Counted from the first letter of the stretch, positions 20,564-29,358 are shown. The stretch is 43,541 nt of DNA from CAVSDF01 sp963726715 (GCA_963726715.1 CAVSDF010000002.1:1-43541), one strand, 5' to 3'. Made by a program: numbers and translations. Notes: generated by a model from the letters alone, not told the origin.

Positions 20564-20637
20564 GTGCTCGTAGCTCAGCTGGATAGAGCGTCGGATTCCG
20601 GTTCCGAAGGCCGGGGGTTCGAATCCCTTCGAGCACA
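20564..20637 (+). tRNA. tRNA-Arg, anticodon CCG
   Basis: GTGCTCG pairs with CGAGCAC in the acceptor stem. The D arm is GCTC..GAGC and the anticodon stem TCGGA/TCCGA encloses the loop TTCCGGT, whose middle three bases are CCG (reads CGG). The T loop is TTCGAAT. The discriminator is A and the CCA end is not encoded. Confidence 0.95.
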
Positions 20638-20640
20638 CAC

Positions 20641-20655
20641 CGACCCGAGGGGTCG
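20641..20655 (+). terminator. short hairpin directly after the tRNA
   Basis: CGACCC, GAG, GGGTCG: a perfect 6-base stem 3 bases after the tRNA 3' end. There is no T tract. Confidence 0.35.
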
Positions 20656-21048
20656 CGGCGGGGGTCGTCCGGATGCGGGCGGCCCCCGCTGTGCGTTCGG
20701 GCGCTGTGCGTTCGGGCGCGGCGGCACCGGACACGTATCCGGCAGCGCGCGTCACGGGCGGACGGGCAGCGGCGAAGGCGGGCGAGGGCGGACGCACGGA
20801 GGCCGGGGGCACGGGTGCCGGGGAGGTGGAGGGAGCAGGCGCCCATCCCAAGAATCCTGCCACAGCGCCGCGGGCACGTTCAACACGCTCTACTCCGGTC
20901 TCTGCGGCGACGCACGAGGGGTCGGAGAGGGAGATTCTTCCTCGCCACGGCACCTTCTTCCCCCTCGCCCCGGCTGGAGCCTTGCTCGGCGGCGAACCTG
21001 CCCGGAGCGAACCTGTCAGGTCGGGGACCTGCGCGGGTTCGCTCTGCC
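20656..21048. other. 393-base intergenic region after tRNA-Arg
   Basis: No gene is supported. It holds a perfect tandem duplication of a 15-mer, CGCTGTGCGTTCGGG, at 20687-20701 and 20702-20716, and a family B palindrome at 21008-21043. Confidence 0.6.
21008..21043. repeat. family B palindrome, copy 3
   Basis: AACCTGTCAGGT, CGGGG, ACCTGCGCGGGTT; the loop CGGGG is shared with copy 2. It ends five bases before the stop of the TPR gene. Confidence 0.7.
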
Positions 21049-22593
21049 TCAGCGGACGCGTTCGAGGGCGGTTTTGGCGTTCTGTTCGAGCGTGAGGTGG
21101 TAGTCGAAATCACCGCTCGCGCGAAGCGCCGCTTCGTAGTGGCGGCGCGCATCGCCCCGGCGGCCCTCTTTCTCGGCGATCTCGCCCGCGTGGTAGTTGC
21201 CCCACGGCTGCCATCCGGCGAGTGCGTCCGGACCCGGCGCCGCGACCGCGGCCTCGGCGTGGCGCCGGGCGTCGGCGAGGCTGCCGAGCGCCTGGTACGC
21301 CCGCGCGGCGCGCAGGTGAGCCGCCGCGACGACCGCCGGACCGCTGCCCGAGAGGTCGGTGATGAGCGCTTCGAAGGCGGCGGCGGCTTCGGCGTTGCGG
21401 CCGCACTCGTAGGCGTTCTCGGCCAGCACGAGCGCGCGGTCTGCCGGGGACATCGGCGCGGCGATGCGGCGCGCGGCCACGCGGACGGCCGCCTCTTCGG
21501 TCTCGGAGATGCGCGTGTGCGTGATCTGCCGGTAGACCGCGAGGGCGTCGGCGCGGCGGCCGGTCAGTTCGAGCGCCGTTGCGAGGCGCAGGTACGCGCC
21601 CGCCTTGAGGCTCGGCCCGCGGTGATTCTCGGTGTAGGCGCGCAGCAGGCGGATGGCCTCGTCGTACTGCCCGAGCTTGTAGCGCGCGTCGCCGAGGTAG
21701 TACGTCGTGAACCACAGGCGTGCGGTGCCGGGAGCGGACTGCGCCGCTTCGGCGGCCCCGAGCACGCGCGCGGCGTCGGCGGCGCGGCGGTCGCTGAGGA
21801 GCGCGAAGCCGTAGAGGTGGGCGACGAGCACGCGCGACGAATCCGCGCGGTACAGCCCCTCGAACCGGGCAAGGCCGCTCTCCGGATCGCCGCGGACGAT
21901 CAGGTCGAGGACGCCGAGCATCAGCGCCGCGTCCTCGCGGTTGTGGCGGCTCTCGGTGGCGGCGAGCACCAGGCGGCGGCGCCCGCCCTCGACCGATCCC
22001 GAGTACCCGAGCAGCCGCAGCACCCACCGGTACGCGCCGGGCGCCGAGCCGATGACGAGTTGGATGAGGCCCTTGCCCTTCTCAGCGTCGGGGAAGACGA
22101 CGCCGCCCCCCGTCGCGCGGTCGTAGGCGTCGTACGCGGCCTTCGCCGACAGGCCCGCGCGGGCGAGCCGCTCCTCGCGCCCGTGGACGATGGCGCGCTG
22201 CATCTCGCTCTCGCCCTCGAAATAGTACCGCCACCGCGTCGGCGGCTGCGAGCGCAGGACGCGGCGCAGCGAGTCGGCGCGCTGGTTGAAGCGGGTGAAG
22301 TGGATGCGGTCGTCGGTCAGAAACCCGCGCAGCACGCTCAGCTGCGCCCGGTAGTGCAGCGACGCCGCGAGGCCGCCGGGACGCCGGGACAGGTCGCGCA
22401 GCACCGCCTCGGCGCTGTCGAGCCGCAGCCCGAGCGTGTGCTCCCGCGCGGCGATGACGTAGCGCACATCGGTCGAATCGTCGAGCAGCAGTTCCGCCCC
22501 CATCGGCTGCGCCCGCGCCGCGGGTGTGGCGGCGAGGAGGGCGAGGAGGACGACGACGGACGACAGACGGCGGACGGCGGGGCGGTGGGGCAT
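21049..22593 (-). CDS. exported TPR-repeat protein
   Basis: 514 residues with an intact frame. The signal peptide VVVLLALLAATPAARAQ ends at about residue 28. The mature protein is almost entirely helical, with tetratricopeptide-like pairs, for example YYLGDARYKLGQYDEAIRLL, AYLRLATALELTGRRADALA, HLRAARAYQALGSLADARRH and HAGEIAEKEGRRGDARRHYE. TPR domains are protein-binding scaffolds, and the partner is unknown. The layout (an early low-similarity domain with YYFEGESEMQRAIVHGR, then TPRs) resembles uncharacterised periplasmic TPR proteins of Rhodothermota. The ATG at 22593 is chosen because it gives the full signal peptide and lies just downstream of a -7 box. Confidence 0.8.
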   Translation of the reverse strand: MPHRPAVRRLSSVVVLLALLAATPAARAQPMGAELLLDDSTDVRYVIAAREHTLGLRLDSAEAVLRDLSRRPGGLAASLHYRAQLSVLRGFLTDDRIHFTRFNQRADSLRRVLRSQPPTRWRYYFEGESEMQRAIVHGREERLARAGLSAKAAYDAYDRATGGGVVFPDAEKGKGLIQLVIGSAPGAYRWVLRLLGYSGSVEGGRRRLVLAATESRHNREDAALMLGVLDLIVRGDPESGLARFEGLYRADSSRVLVAHLYGFALLSDRRAADAARVLGAAEAAQSAPGTARLWFTTYYLGDARYKLGQYDEAIRLLRAYTENHRGPSLKAGAYLRLATALELTGRRADALAVYRQITHTRISETEEAAVRVAARRIAAPMSPADRALVLAENAYECGRNAEAAAAFEALITDLSGSGPAVVAAAHLRAARAYQALGSLADARRHAEAAVAAPGPDALAGWQPWGNYHAGEIAEKEGRRGDARRHYEAALRASGDFDYHLTLEQNAKTALERVR

Positions 22594-22613
22594 GGGACGA
22601 CGGGGGAGTTTCC

Positions 22614-22621
22614 GAAAGGTA
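22614..22621 (-). promoter_or_regulatory. candidate -7 promoter element for the TPR gene
   Basis: TACCTTTC on the minus strand is one base off TAnnTTTG and lies 21 bases before the ATG at 22593, implying a short leader. Confidence 0.35.
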
Positions 22622-22649
22622 ACGCCCTGCGGACGCCCAATCTGCGCGG

Positions 22650-22806
22650 TAGACCTGTCAGGTGAGGGCACCCGACAGGTCGAACTCCGCCCGACGCCGT
22701 CGCATCGCCGGACCTGTCCAGGTCTCCGAACTGAAAGGTCTATCCTTCACCACCACCGCAGCCGCAGACGCCCAGACCTGTCCAGCGAGGACACCTGAAC
22801 AGGTCG
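22650..22806. repeat. three family B palindromes in tandem (copies 4-6)
   Basis: Three copies lie at 22650-22683 (GACCTGTCAGGT...ACCCGACAGGTC), 22711-22742 (GACCTGTCCAGGTC...AAAGGTC, degenerate) and 22774-22806 (GACCTGTCCAG...CTGAACAGGTC). Spacing between starts is about 60 bases, giving a small array between the TPR and DUF92 genes. The last copy sits 8 bases from the DUF92 stop codon. Confidence 0.75.
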
Positions 22807-22813
22807 CCATGCA

Positions 22814-24385
22814 TCACGCCCCCATCGCCCACCCCACGAGCGCGCCCGCGACGGTACAGGCGAGGTTGACGCGGTCGTTCGTCATCCAGCGCCATCCCCC
22901 GGCCCACACGTTGGCGATGGGCTGGCCGTCCGGCCCGCGCTCGGACGCGCGCTCGGTGGCGTGGCCGTCGGCGCGGCGGTAGCGGGCCTGCACGGTGGCG
23001 CCGAGGAGGCTGTCGAGGAAGGCGCCGGTCAGGCCCGCGGCGAGCGCCAGGGGGGCCGCAGCCGAGATGCCCGCGCCGACCGTGCTGCCGACTCCGCCCG
23101 CCATTCCCGATCCGGCGAGCAGGCCGACGACGAGCGCTCCGGCGGCTGCGCCGAGCGTCCCGGCGACGGTCACGCCGCCCGAGGTGCCGGGGGCGACGCG
23201 GCGTCCGGTCGTCACCATCCGTGGCGACTGCCCGGCGAGCGTGCCGATCTCCGTCGCCCACGTGTCGGCGGCGGCGGCGGCGAAGGCGCCCGTCCACGCC
23301 CACAGGCTGGCGCCGGGAAACGCGACGAGGCACGCCCACGCGACGCCGCCGTTGGCGAGGACCTGCCCGGCGTCGCGCACCGAGCCTTTCTCCGAGACGG
23401 CGTCGAGGGCGGCGGCGCGGCGTTTCCCCGCGCGCGAGAGCAGGCTGGAAAGGACGAAGAAGCCGCCGCCCGAGAGCGCGTGCGCCCACGTCCCGACCGC
23501 CACCAGACTCGCCGCGAGCAGCCCGGCCGCGAGCGCGCCGTCGGCCGTCAGGAACCGCGCCCGGCGGCTCAGCACGCCGACCGCCGCCCCGACCGCGAGC
23601 GCCACACCGACGTGAATGCGCCCATCGACACCGAACGAGGCGACGTCGGCCAGTCCCGGCAGCGCCCAGACGACCGGCTCCGGCGTCCACGCGCGCCCGA
23701 GCACGAGCAGGCCCGCGGCGATCCACAGGTTGTCCCATCCCCCGCGCCCGGCGCGCTCGCACGCGGCCCCGACGACCGCAGCGGCGGCAGCGAACGCGAC
23801 GATTTCCGCGCCCATCCACACCGTCAGCGTCCCCATCCCCACGACCGCGACGGCGACCGCCACGCCCGCGAAGGCGACGCTTCCGGCGGCGGTTTTGCCC
23901 GCAGCGCCCGCGTGACGCCGCGTCCACGCCCGCCCGACGGCGGCGGCGGCGGGGTCGGCGAGGGCGAGCGTGGCGAAGGCGACGGCCCAGACGGCGCGGG
24001 CGCTCTCGTCGGCGCCGAAGGGATCGACGAGCACGAGGCCCGCGAGGAGCGCGACCGGGAAGGCAACCGTCCCGACGCTCGGCGCGTCGCGGTCGGCATC
24101 CCCAACGCCCGCGTGCAACCCGGCAAACCGCCCTCTGCGGATCGCCCACGCGTTGGCGAGCGCGAAGGCGGCGGCGAGGAGCGCCGGACCGGTCGCCGAC
24201 GCGAACACGAACGGCATCGCCGCGACGGCCATTCCGGTGGCGGCGTGGACGAGCGCGCGCGTCGCCCGCGCGGGCACGCCGCGCCGGTGGAGCACGCCTG
24301 CGAGGGCGACGAGCGCGGCCAGCGCGGCGGCGGCGAGGACGGTGGCGGCCGTGTCGCCGTAGGGCCAGAGGACGGGCGGGGGCAT
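22814..24385 (-). CDS. fused SEC59/VTE5-like prenol kinase and DUF92 (VTE6-like) membrane protein
   Basis: 523 residues, intact frame, about 14 hydrophobic segments. Residues 1-250 resemble the dolichol/phytol kinase (VTE5) and CDP-DAG synthase-like family: RALVHAATGMAVAAMPFVFA, LADPAAAAVGRAWTRRHAG with GKTAAGSVAF, and AACERAGRGGWDNLWIAAGL. Residues 280-523 are a complete DUF92 domain: GGGFFVLSSLLSRAGKRRAA, AVSEKGSVRDAGQVLANGGV, ADTWATEIGTLAGQSPRMVT, PGTSGGVTVAGTLGAAAGAL, FLDSLLGATVQARY and TNDRVNLACT. In plants and cyanobacteria VTE5 phosphorylates phytol and the DUF92 protein VTE6 phosphorylates phytyl phosphate. One chain may thus turn a free prenol into its diphosphate; this is inference. 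The start at 24385 follows a GC-rich spacer with no clear promoter. Confidence 0.83.
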   Translation of the reverse strand: MPPPVLWPYGDTAATVLAAAALAALVALAGVLHRRGVPARATRALVHAATGMAVAAMPFVFASATGPALLAAAFALANAWAIRRGRFAGLHAGVGDADRDAPSVGTVAFPVALLAGLVLVDPFGADESARAVWAVAFATLALADPAAAAVGRAWTRRHAGAAGKTAAGSVAFAGVAVAVAVVGMGTLTVWMGAEIVAFAAAAAVVGAACERAGRGGWDNLWIAAGLLVLGRAWTPEPVVWALPGLADVASFGVDGRIHVGVALAVGAAVGVLSRRARFLTADGALAAGLLAASLVAVGTWAHALSGGGFFVLSSLLSRAGKRRAAALDAVSEKGSVRDAGQVLANGGVAWACLVAFPGASLWAWTGAFAAAAADTWATEIGTLAGQSPRMVTTGRRVAPGTSGGVTVAGTLGAAAGALVVGLLAGSGMAGGVGSTVGAGISAAAPLALAAGLTGAFLDSLLGATVQARYRRADGHATERASERGPDGQPIANVWAGGWRWMTNDRVNLACTVAGALVGWAMGA

Positions 24386-24435
24386 CGGGGGAAGCTGTTC
24401 AGTTCTGACTCCGAGCGCTCCGAGGCGATGTCGCC

Positions 24436-24513
24436 CGTGCGCGCGCAGCGTGGCAATCCCGCCGTCCGGTGCTTCGAATCACCAGATTGACACGCCGCTT
24501 CGCTCCTCGCAAG
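24436..24513 (-). repeat. family E dispersed repeat (GCGAGGAGCGAAGC type)
   Basis: On the minus strand it begins GTCCTTGCGAGGAGCGAAGC, continues through GTGTCAATCTGG, and ends in the partly inverted arm CGGGATTGCCACGCTGCG. From general knowledge this resembles the widespread GCGAGGAGCGAAGC...GGCAATC intergenic repeat of many bacteria. Only one copy is in this window. Confidence 0.6.
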
Positions 24514-24636
24514 GACAGGCTGGGGGAGTCGACGCAGAGAGGAACAGCCAGGCGGGGACCGGGAGACGCGGCGCGGATCGCCGCCACGATACGCGATCTT
24601 GCCGCCGGGGCGTTCGTCGGCGGATTGCGCACGCCC

Positions 24637-24677
24637 TCTAACTTCGACAGGCATGGGAAACCTGTCAGGGTTAACTT
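24637..24677. repeat. family B palindrome, copy 7
   Basis: CTAACTTCGACAGGCAT, GGGAA, ACCTGTCAGGGTTAAC type: the outer arms (CTAACTTCGACAGG against CCTGTCAGGGTTAA) pair with a few mismatches. It lies 34 bases upstream of the TonB receptor start. Confidence 0.65.
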
Positions 24678-24710
24678 CCGCTCTTCGTCTGCCCCGTCGT
24701 TCCGCGCCCG

Positions 24711-27700
24711 ATGCCCGACCTGCCCCGCCTTCGCCGCGTGATCCTCGCCGCCGCCCTCGCCGCCGGGACGTGGGGCACCGCGGCGCACGCGCAGACCGTC
24801 GACGGGCTCGGCGCGGGCGCCGATTCGCTCGACCTGCCCGCGTTCGCGCCCCTGCCCCGCGCCGTCGTCGCCGGGCGGGTGACGGCGGGCGGAGCGCCCG
24901 TGCGCGGCGCGGCGGTGCTCGTGCCCGGCACGCTCGCGGCGGCCGTCACCGACTCGACCGGCGCCTTCGTGCTCGATGTCGATGCCGATCCGGATGCGTT
25001 CGCGGGCGATGGAATGGACGAGGACGCGCCGTTCGGAGCCACCGTCGAGGTTCGGTTCGCGGGATACCGGCCCGAGCGGCGGCGGCTCGCGCTCACCGGC
25101 GGCGACACGCTGCGCCTCGACATCGCCCTCGACCGGCTGCCGTTCTGGGCGCGGCTGCGCGTCTTCGGCGAGCGGCGGCGCTTCGGCACGACGGCGCGCG
25201 AGACGTTTGGAACGGCCCGGCGGGTCGAGGCCGAACCGTCGGTCGAAGTGGTCGATGCGGCCAGTGGCACGGCCGGCGCCGTCCGCACCGACGCGCCCGC
25301 GCGGACTCTCGGCGCGCTCGTCGGGCTGGCACCGTCGGTGGTGCGCGACGACCGGACGGACTCGCTCGCCGTGCGCGGCGCCCGTCCGCGGTTCGTGCTC
25401 GACGGCGTGCCGCTCCCCGACGGCACCGCGCTGCCGCTCGGACTCGTCGAGGCCGTCGACGTGCTGCCGGGCGCGTTCTCCGCCTCGATGGCCTCGGGCG
25501 CCGGCGGCGCCGTCGCCGTCACGTCGCGGCGCGGCGAGGACGCCCGGACGCTCCGCATCGACGCGCGCGGCGCGGCGGCCGTCGGCGACCGTGTGGCGCC
25601 CGGTCGTCCGACGGAGATCGCAGGGCGCGCGGAGGGCGCGTTCGTGCGCAACCGCGTCCGCATCGCCGTCGGGCTGCGGACCGTCTCGACCGACGACCCG
25701 TCGCCGAGCGCGCGCCCCCTGCCCCGCCTCACCGCCGCCGCTCTCGCCCGCCTCCGCGCCGAGCCGCAGGTGCTGATGGAAGCCGGTGTTCGCGAGCCCG
25801 TCTTTTTCCCCCTGCCGGTCGTGCCGCCGGGCACGCTCCTGCGCGATGTCCTGCCCCGCCCCGCCCCCGGCGCGCCGCCCGACCTGCGCTTCTTCATCCC
25901 CACGAGCGCTACCCTCCTCCTTGCCGACGACGATTTCACGCGCGCGTCCGTGCGGCCGGGTGCCGATGCGCGGACCGGCGAAGGGTTCGCGCGCGTCGGC
26001 CTCGCCCTGCCCTTCGGCATCGGCGTCGACCTGCTCCGCACGTCGGTGCGCACCGACGCCGGGCAGGCGAACACGTCGACCTCGCTCTTCGCCCCCGGCG
26101 ACGCCCGCGCCCGCGACACCGCCCGCCACACGCGCTCCCGCGTCACCGCGCGCCGCTTCGGCACCGAGTTCGCCGCGACCCTCGCCCGCACCGACCTCGC
26201 CCGCACCACATCCCGCGACGGCTTCGGGCAGGGCGTCCGCGCGACGCTCGCCTACGGCGACATCGACGACCCGCGCAACGCCACCGCCGCCGCCTACCGC
26301 ACCGTCGACTTCCCCGGCGGGAGCGTCCCGGCCGACAGCCTCGCGCTCGGGCAGGCCCGCCCCTTCCCGGACGACCTCTTCGGCCTCTTCGCCCTCCCCG
26401 GCGCCCTGACGACCGGCTACGCGCGCACCGAGACGCGCGAGACGTACGCCCGCGCCGACGCCTCGCGCCGCCTCAGAGGAGCCTCCGGCCGCGCCCACGC
26501 CCTCACCGCCGGAGTCGACCACGCGCGCACGACCGACCGCGTGTTTGACCTTTCGAGAGCCACGCTCCAGGAACTCCTCTCGCGCGTTGCCGACGGCAGC
26601 GTCGATTTCGGAGGCCCGGGCGCGACCCGCTACGACGACCTGCCCGCGAGCGTGTTCTACCTCCGCTCGCGCGCCGTCGGGGTCTCCACCAACGGCCTCC
26701 GGCGCATCGACGGCGACGGCGGCGCGGGCGATGTGGCGGCGTACGTCGCCTGCCTGATGGACGGCCAAGTCTGCGCGGGCGGGCCGGAGGAGGCGCCCGC
26801 GCGGGCGATGCGCACCGGCGCATGGCTCACCGACCGACTCGTCGCCGGACCGCTTGCCCTCGACGCAGGCGTGCGCGTCGACGTGTTCGCGCGCGGCGGC
26901 CTCGCCCTGGTCGATCCGTACGCGCTCCTCCCCGTCGAGAGCGCTGCCGACGCAGGCCTCGCGGGCGGCGCCATCGACGCCGCGTGGGTGCCGTACTTCG
27001 CAGGTGCGACCGGTGCCCTCGCCGGGTTCCGCGACCGGCAGGGGCGCTTCTACGACGTGTCCGGGCAGCTCACCGCCCGCCAGAGCGTCGTCACGAACAT
27101 CGCCGTCAAGCCGCGCCGCATCGGCACCGGCCCGGTCGTGCTCGACGCCCGTGCCTTCCGCACGCCGCGCCAGCACGTGGCGTGGCAGCCGCGCGTGGCC
27201 GCGAGCCTCGCCCTCGGCGCCGACGCGTCGCTCTTCGCCGCCCTCGCGACGACCGCCGAAGCCGCGCCGATGGACCTCGCCCATGTCCCGATCGCCACCT
27301 TCGACAAGCGCCTCGCCGTTGGCGGCCAGATGGGCAACCCCGACCTCGCCCCGATCCGCGCGACCGTCGTGAGCGGCGGCGGGCGCATCGCCTCGGGCGC
27401 CTTCGCCGTCAGCATCGAGGGATGGATGCGGCGTGAGCGCGGCCTTCCGGTGGGGATTCGGCGCCGGGCCTTTCCGACCGACTACGAAACCGTCGAGTCG
27501 AGCGGTCGCCGCCGCCTCATCGGCGCCGACGTCGCCGCCGAGGTCGCACCTACGCCGCGCCTGCGCCTCTCTCTCGCCTACACGATCCAGAGCAACCAGA
27601 ACGACGACGTGGGCGCCTTTCGGGGCGACATCAACGGCCCATCGACGGTGTTTCTGGCGGCGAAGACGCTCCGCCACCGCGCGATCACCCGCCTGCGCGG

Positions 27701-28160
27701 CGCGACGAGCGGCCGGGCCGGGCCGTCGCTCTTCGGCGTACGCCCGCTCGCCCGGTGGACCCTCGATGTCGCCTACGACGCTGCGAGCGGCGCGCCGTAC
27801 GCGCGGCTGAGTGCGCCGGTCCGCATCGGCTCGTCCGTCTTCGTCGCCCGCTCCCGCAGCGCCGCCTACCAGCCCGCGACGCACCGCGTGGATGTGGCCG
27901 CGACGCGCACGATCGGACGGGCCGCCGGGGGCCGCGTGGCGCTCACGATCCGCGGCGAGAACGTGCTCGGGCGCTGGAACGTGCGCCGCGTCTACGGCGC
28001 CACCGGTCAGGCGGACGAAGACGGATATCTGCAAACGCCCGAAAGCAACTCCTTCGTCCCCAACGCCACTGCCGAGCGCTTCTACCGCCTCCGCCTCCTC
28101 GACGACCGCGCCTACGGCCTCGCCCGCCAGGTCCAGATCGGCCTGCGCTGGACGCGGTGA
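24711..28160 (+). CDS. large TonB-dependent receptor-like outer-membrane protein
   Basis: 1149 residues, intact frame. The signal peptide ILAAALAAGTWGTAAHAQ ends at about residue 28. A carboxypeptidase-regulatory-like domain follows (AVVAGRVTAGGAPVRGAAVL, about residues 50-145), then a plug (ARTLGALVGLAPSVVRDD, VRGARPRFVLDGVPLPDG, VDVLPGAFSASMASGAGG) and a long barrel ending in ARQVQIGLRWTR. Unusually, the barrel includes long GC-rich Asp/Arg-rich loops and a Cys pair (VAAYVACLMDGQVCAGGP), probably a disulfide-closed extracellular loop. No SusD or transport partner is adjacent, so the substrate cannot be inferred. It is divergent from DUF92. Confidence 0.88.
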   Translation: MPDLPRLRRVILAAALAAGTWGTAAHAQTVDGLGAGADSLDLPAFAPLPRAVVAGRVTAGGAPVRGAAVLVPGTLAAAVTDSTGAFVLDVDADPDAFAGDGMDEDAPFGATVEVRFAGYRPERRRLALTGGDTLRLDIALDRLPFWARLRVFGERRRFGTTARETFGTARRVEAEPSVEVVDAASGTAGAVRTDAPARTLGALVGLAPSVVRDDRTDSLAVRGARPRFVLDGVPLPDGTALPLGLVEAVDVLPGAFSASMASGAGGAVAVTSRRGEDARTLRIDARGAAAVGDRVAPGRPTEIAGRAEGAFVRNRVRIAVGLRTVSTDDPSPSARPLPRLTAAALARLRAEPQVLMEAGVREPVFFPLPVVPPGTLLRDVLPRPAPGAPPDLRFFIPTSATLLLADDDFTRASVRPGADARTGEGFARVGLALPFGIGVDLLRTSVRTDAGQANTSTSLFAPGDARARDTARHTRSRVTARRFGTEFAATLARTDLARTTSRDGFGQGVRATLAYGDIDDPRNATAAAYRTVDFPGGSVPADSLALGQARPFPDDLFGLFALPGALTTGYARTETRETYARADASRRLRGASGRAHALTAGVDHARTTDRVFDLSRATLQELLSRVADGSVDFGGPGATRYDDLPASVFYLRSRAVGVSTNGLRRIDGDGGAGDVAAYVACLMDGQVCAGGPEEAPARAMRTGAWLTDRLVAGPLALDAGVRVDVFARGGLALVDPYALLPVESAADAGLAGGAIDAAWVPYFAGATGALAGFRDRQGRFYDVSGQLTARQSVVTNIAVKPRRIGTGPVVLDARAFRTPRQHVAWQPRVAASLALGADASLFAALATTAEAAPMDLAHVPIATFDKRLAVGGQMGNPDLAPIRATVVSGGGRIASGAFAVSIEGWMRRERGLPVGIRRRAFPTDYETVESSGRRRLIGADVAAEVAPTPRLRLSLAYTIQSNQNDDVGAFRGDINGPSTVFLAAKTLRHRAITRLRGATSGRAGPSLFGVRPLARWTLDVAYDAASGAPYARLSAPVRIGSSVFVARSRSAAYQPATHRVDVAATRTIGRAAGGRVALTIRGENVLGRWNVRRVYGATGQADEDGYLQTPESNSFVPNATAERFYRLRLLDDRAYGLARQVQIGLRWTR

Positions 28161-28579
28161 TGGGACGGCGACGCGGATCGCGTGGGCATGTTGCCGTGGC
28201 GACAGGGGCACGATTCAGCCGTACGCCCCGAGCGTGAGCGCGGTACCCTCACCCGGTTCTCGTGTCCACCGCTCTGCATCCCACCGGTCATGGCCCTCTC
28301 ACTCTCGGCCTCCGGCAGCGCGCCCTCGACGCCTACACCCGAGACGGAGGCCCCATCGAGGCCATCGCCGAGCACTTCTCGATCTCCCGCGCCGCGACGC
28401 CCGCCGCGTCGAGCGAGAGCGCATGGCCGTCGTGGCCGTGCCGCAGCGCGTCGCTCTCGATCATCGGACGGTCGGTGGACATGGCAGCGGAAGGTGAATG
28501 GGGGACGACCGGCAACCGGGCGCCGGCGGCGCGGCAAGACATCCTGCCACGCCGCCCCACGTCGGACACGTCCGTCGGC
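28161..28579. other. 419-base region between the TonB receptor and a lipoprotein gene
   Basis: The only recognisable content is a transposase-type helix-turn-helix remnant (28262-28400). The rest shows no motif I can support. Confidence 0.5.
28262..28400 (+). pseudogene. remnant of a transposase N-terminal helix-turn-helix (IS630-like)
   Basis: The reading starting at the GTG at 28262 contains LGLRQRALDAYTRDGGPIEA followed by IAEHFSISRA. This is the pattern of the N-terminal HTH of IS630-type and related transposases (R-x-ALDAY-x(4)G-x(3)-IA-x-x-F-x-IS). It decays into unrelated low-complexity residues after about 40 amino acids, with no DDE domain and no terminal repeats visible. It could instead be a chance match in GC-rich sequence. 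Confidence 0.4.
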
Positions 28580-29128
28580 TCAGTTGGCGATCGAGACCGG
28601 GAAGGTGCCGTCGAAGTCGGCGTCGCTTCCGGCCACGCCCGCCTGCTTGCGCGCGGCGTCCTCGTAGTGGTAGAGGACGGCGCGGAGCGTGCCGGTCGCG
28701 GCGGCACCTGCGCTGACGGCGGCGGTCGTGGCGAGGCCGATGGGCTTGCCGCTGGCGTCGCGGTCGGTGGCGGCGAGGGTCAGCCGCCCGGCCGCGCCGC
28801 CGCCCGGCGAGTAGACGAGCTGGTGCTGCGTCGCCTCGGCGCGGATCTCGGACGTGACCTCGGCGCTCGGACTGAAGAAGGCGATGGCGCCGGTGTACGT
28901 CGTGCCCGCGCGGAGCGTGAGCGTCGAGAACTCGCCCGGCTGCACGAGACCGTCGCCGTTGGCGTCGCGGTACTCGGCCGTCGCGGCGGCCCCGCCGCCC
29001 TGCGGCGTCATCGTGAGGGTGACGCGGGTGATGAGTTCGTTCTCGCCCGGATCGTCGGCGGGGGCGGTGTCGCAGGCGGAGAACGCGAGCGTGCCCGCGA
29101 GGAGGAGAAGGGGTGCGGTATGGCGCAT
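28580..29128 (-). CDS. outer-membrane-associated lipoprotein, partner of a TonB receptor
   Basis: 182 residues. The leader MRHTAPLLLLAGTLAFSAC ends in the lipobox FSAC, so the protein is anchored by Cys19. The mature part (ENELITRVTLTMTPQGGGAA, AEYRDANGDGLVQPGEFSTL, LRAGTTYTGAIAFFSPSAEV, EIRAEATQHQLVYSP) matches a Bacteroidota family usually labelled type 1 periplasmic binding fold superfamily. Members often sit next to TonB receptors. It is 230 bases downstream of the ZnuD-like receptor on the same strand. I infer a surface ligand-capture or accessory role; the ligand is unknown. Confidence 0.75.
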   Translation of the reverse strand: MRHTAPLLLLAGTLAFSACDTAPADDPGENELITRVTLTMTPQGGGAAATAEYRDANGDGLVQPGEFSTLTLRAGTTYTGAIAFFSPSAEVTSEIRAEATQHQLVYSPGGGAAGRLTLAATDRDASGKPIGLATTAAVSAGAAATGTLRAVLYHYEDAARKQAGVAGSDADFDGTFPVSIAN

Positions 29129-29205
29129 GGGAGGGGTGGGTGGGGTGTTGTTGATTGTCCGTCGTGGATCGTGGAGAAGGCGTCCGAAACGTCCACAAAC
29201 GTCCC

Positions 29206-29232
29206 GTAGGGGTGGGACTCAGACCCACCCGT
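29206..29232. repeat. family D hairpin, copy 2
   Basis: GTAG then GGGTGGG, a 7-base loop and CCCACCC. It lies between the ZnuD-like receptor and the lipoprotein gene, possibly attenuating the downstream gene. Confidence 0.5.
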
Positions 29233-29358
29233 CCGCCCCCCGCACATCCCCGCATCGCGCACCGGCATCGCCGAATCGGCATCGCGCCCGCGCATCGCAG
29301 CGGTGCGTCGGCCTATCGACGGAGAGCGTCAGCCTCTCACCGACGCTCGTGCGCGGCG

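Larger units (their letters stand above)
24386..24710. other. 325-base divergent intergenic region (DUF92 / TonB receptor)
   Basis: No gene is supported. It holds a family E repeat (24436-24513) and a family B palindrome (24637-24677). Confidence 0.6.

Noticed and set aside
22650..22806. CRISPR array
   Set aside because: The three repeats are imperfect palindromes of differing sequence with related rather than unique spacers, and no cas gene is present.
24399..28211. A 1270-residue open frame antisense to the large TonB receptor
   Set aside because: GC-rich codon bias opens antisense frames. The plus-strand frame has a signal peptide and TonB receptor domains, while the antisense product is Gly/Ala/Arg/Asp-rich with no fold or motif.
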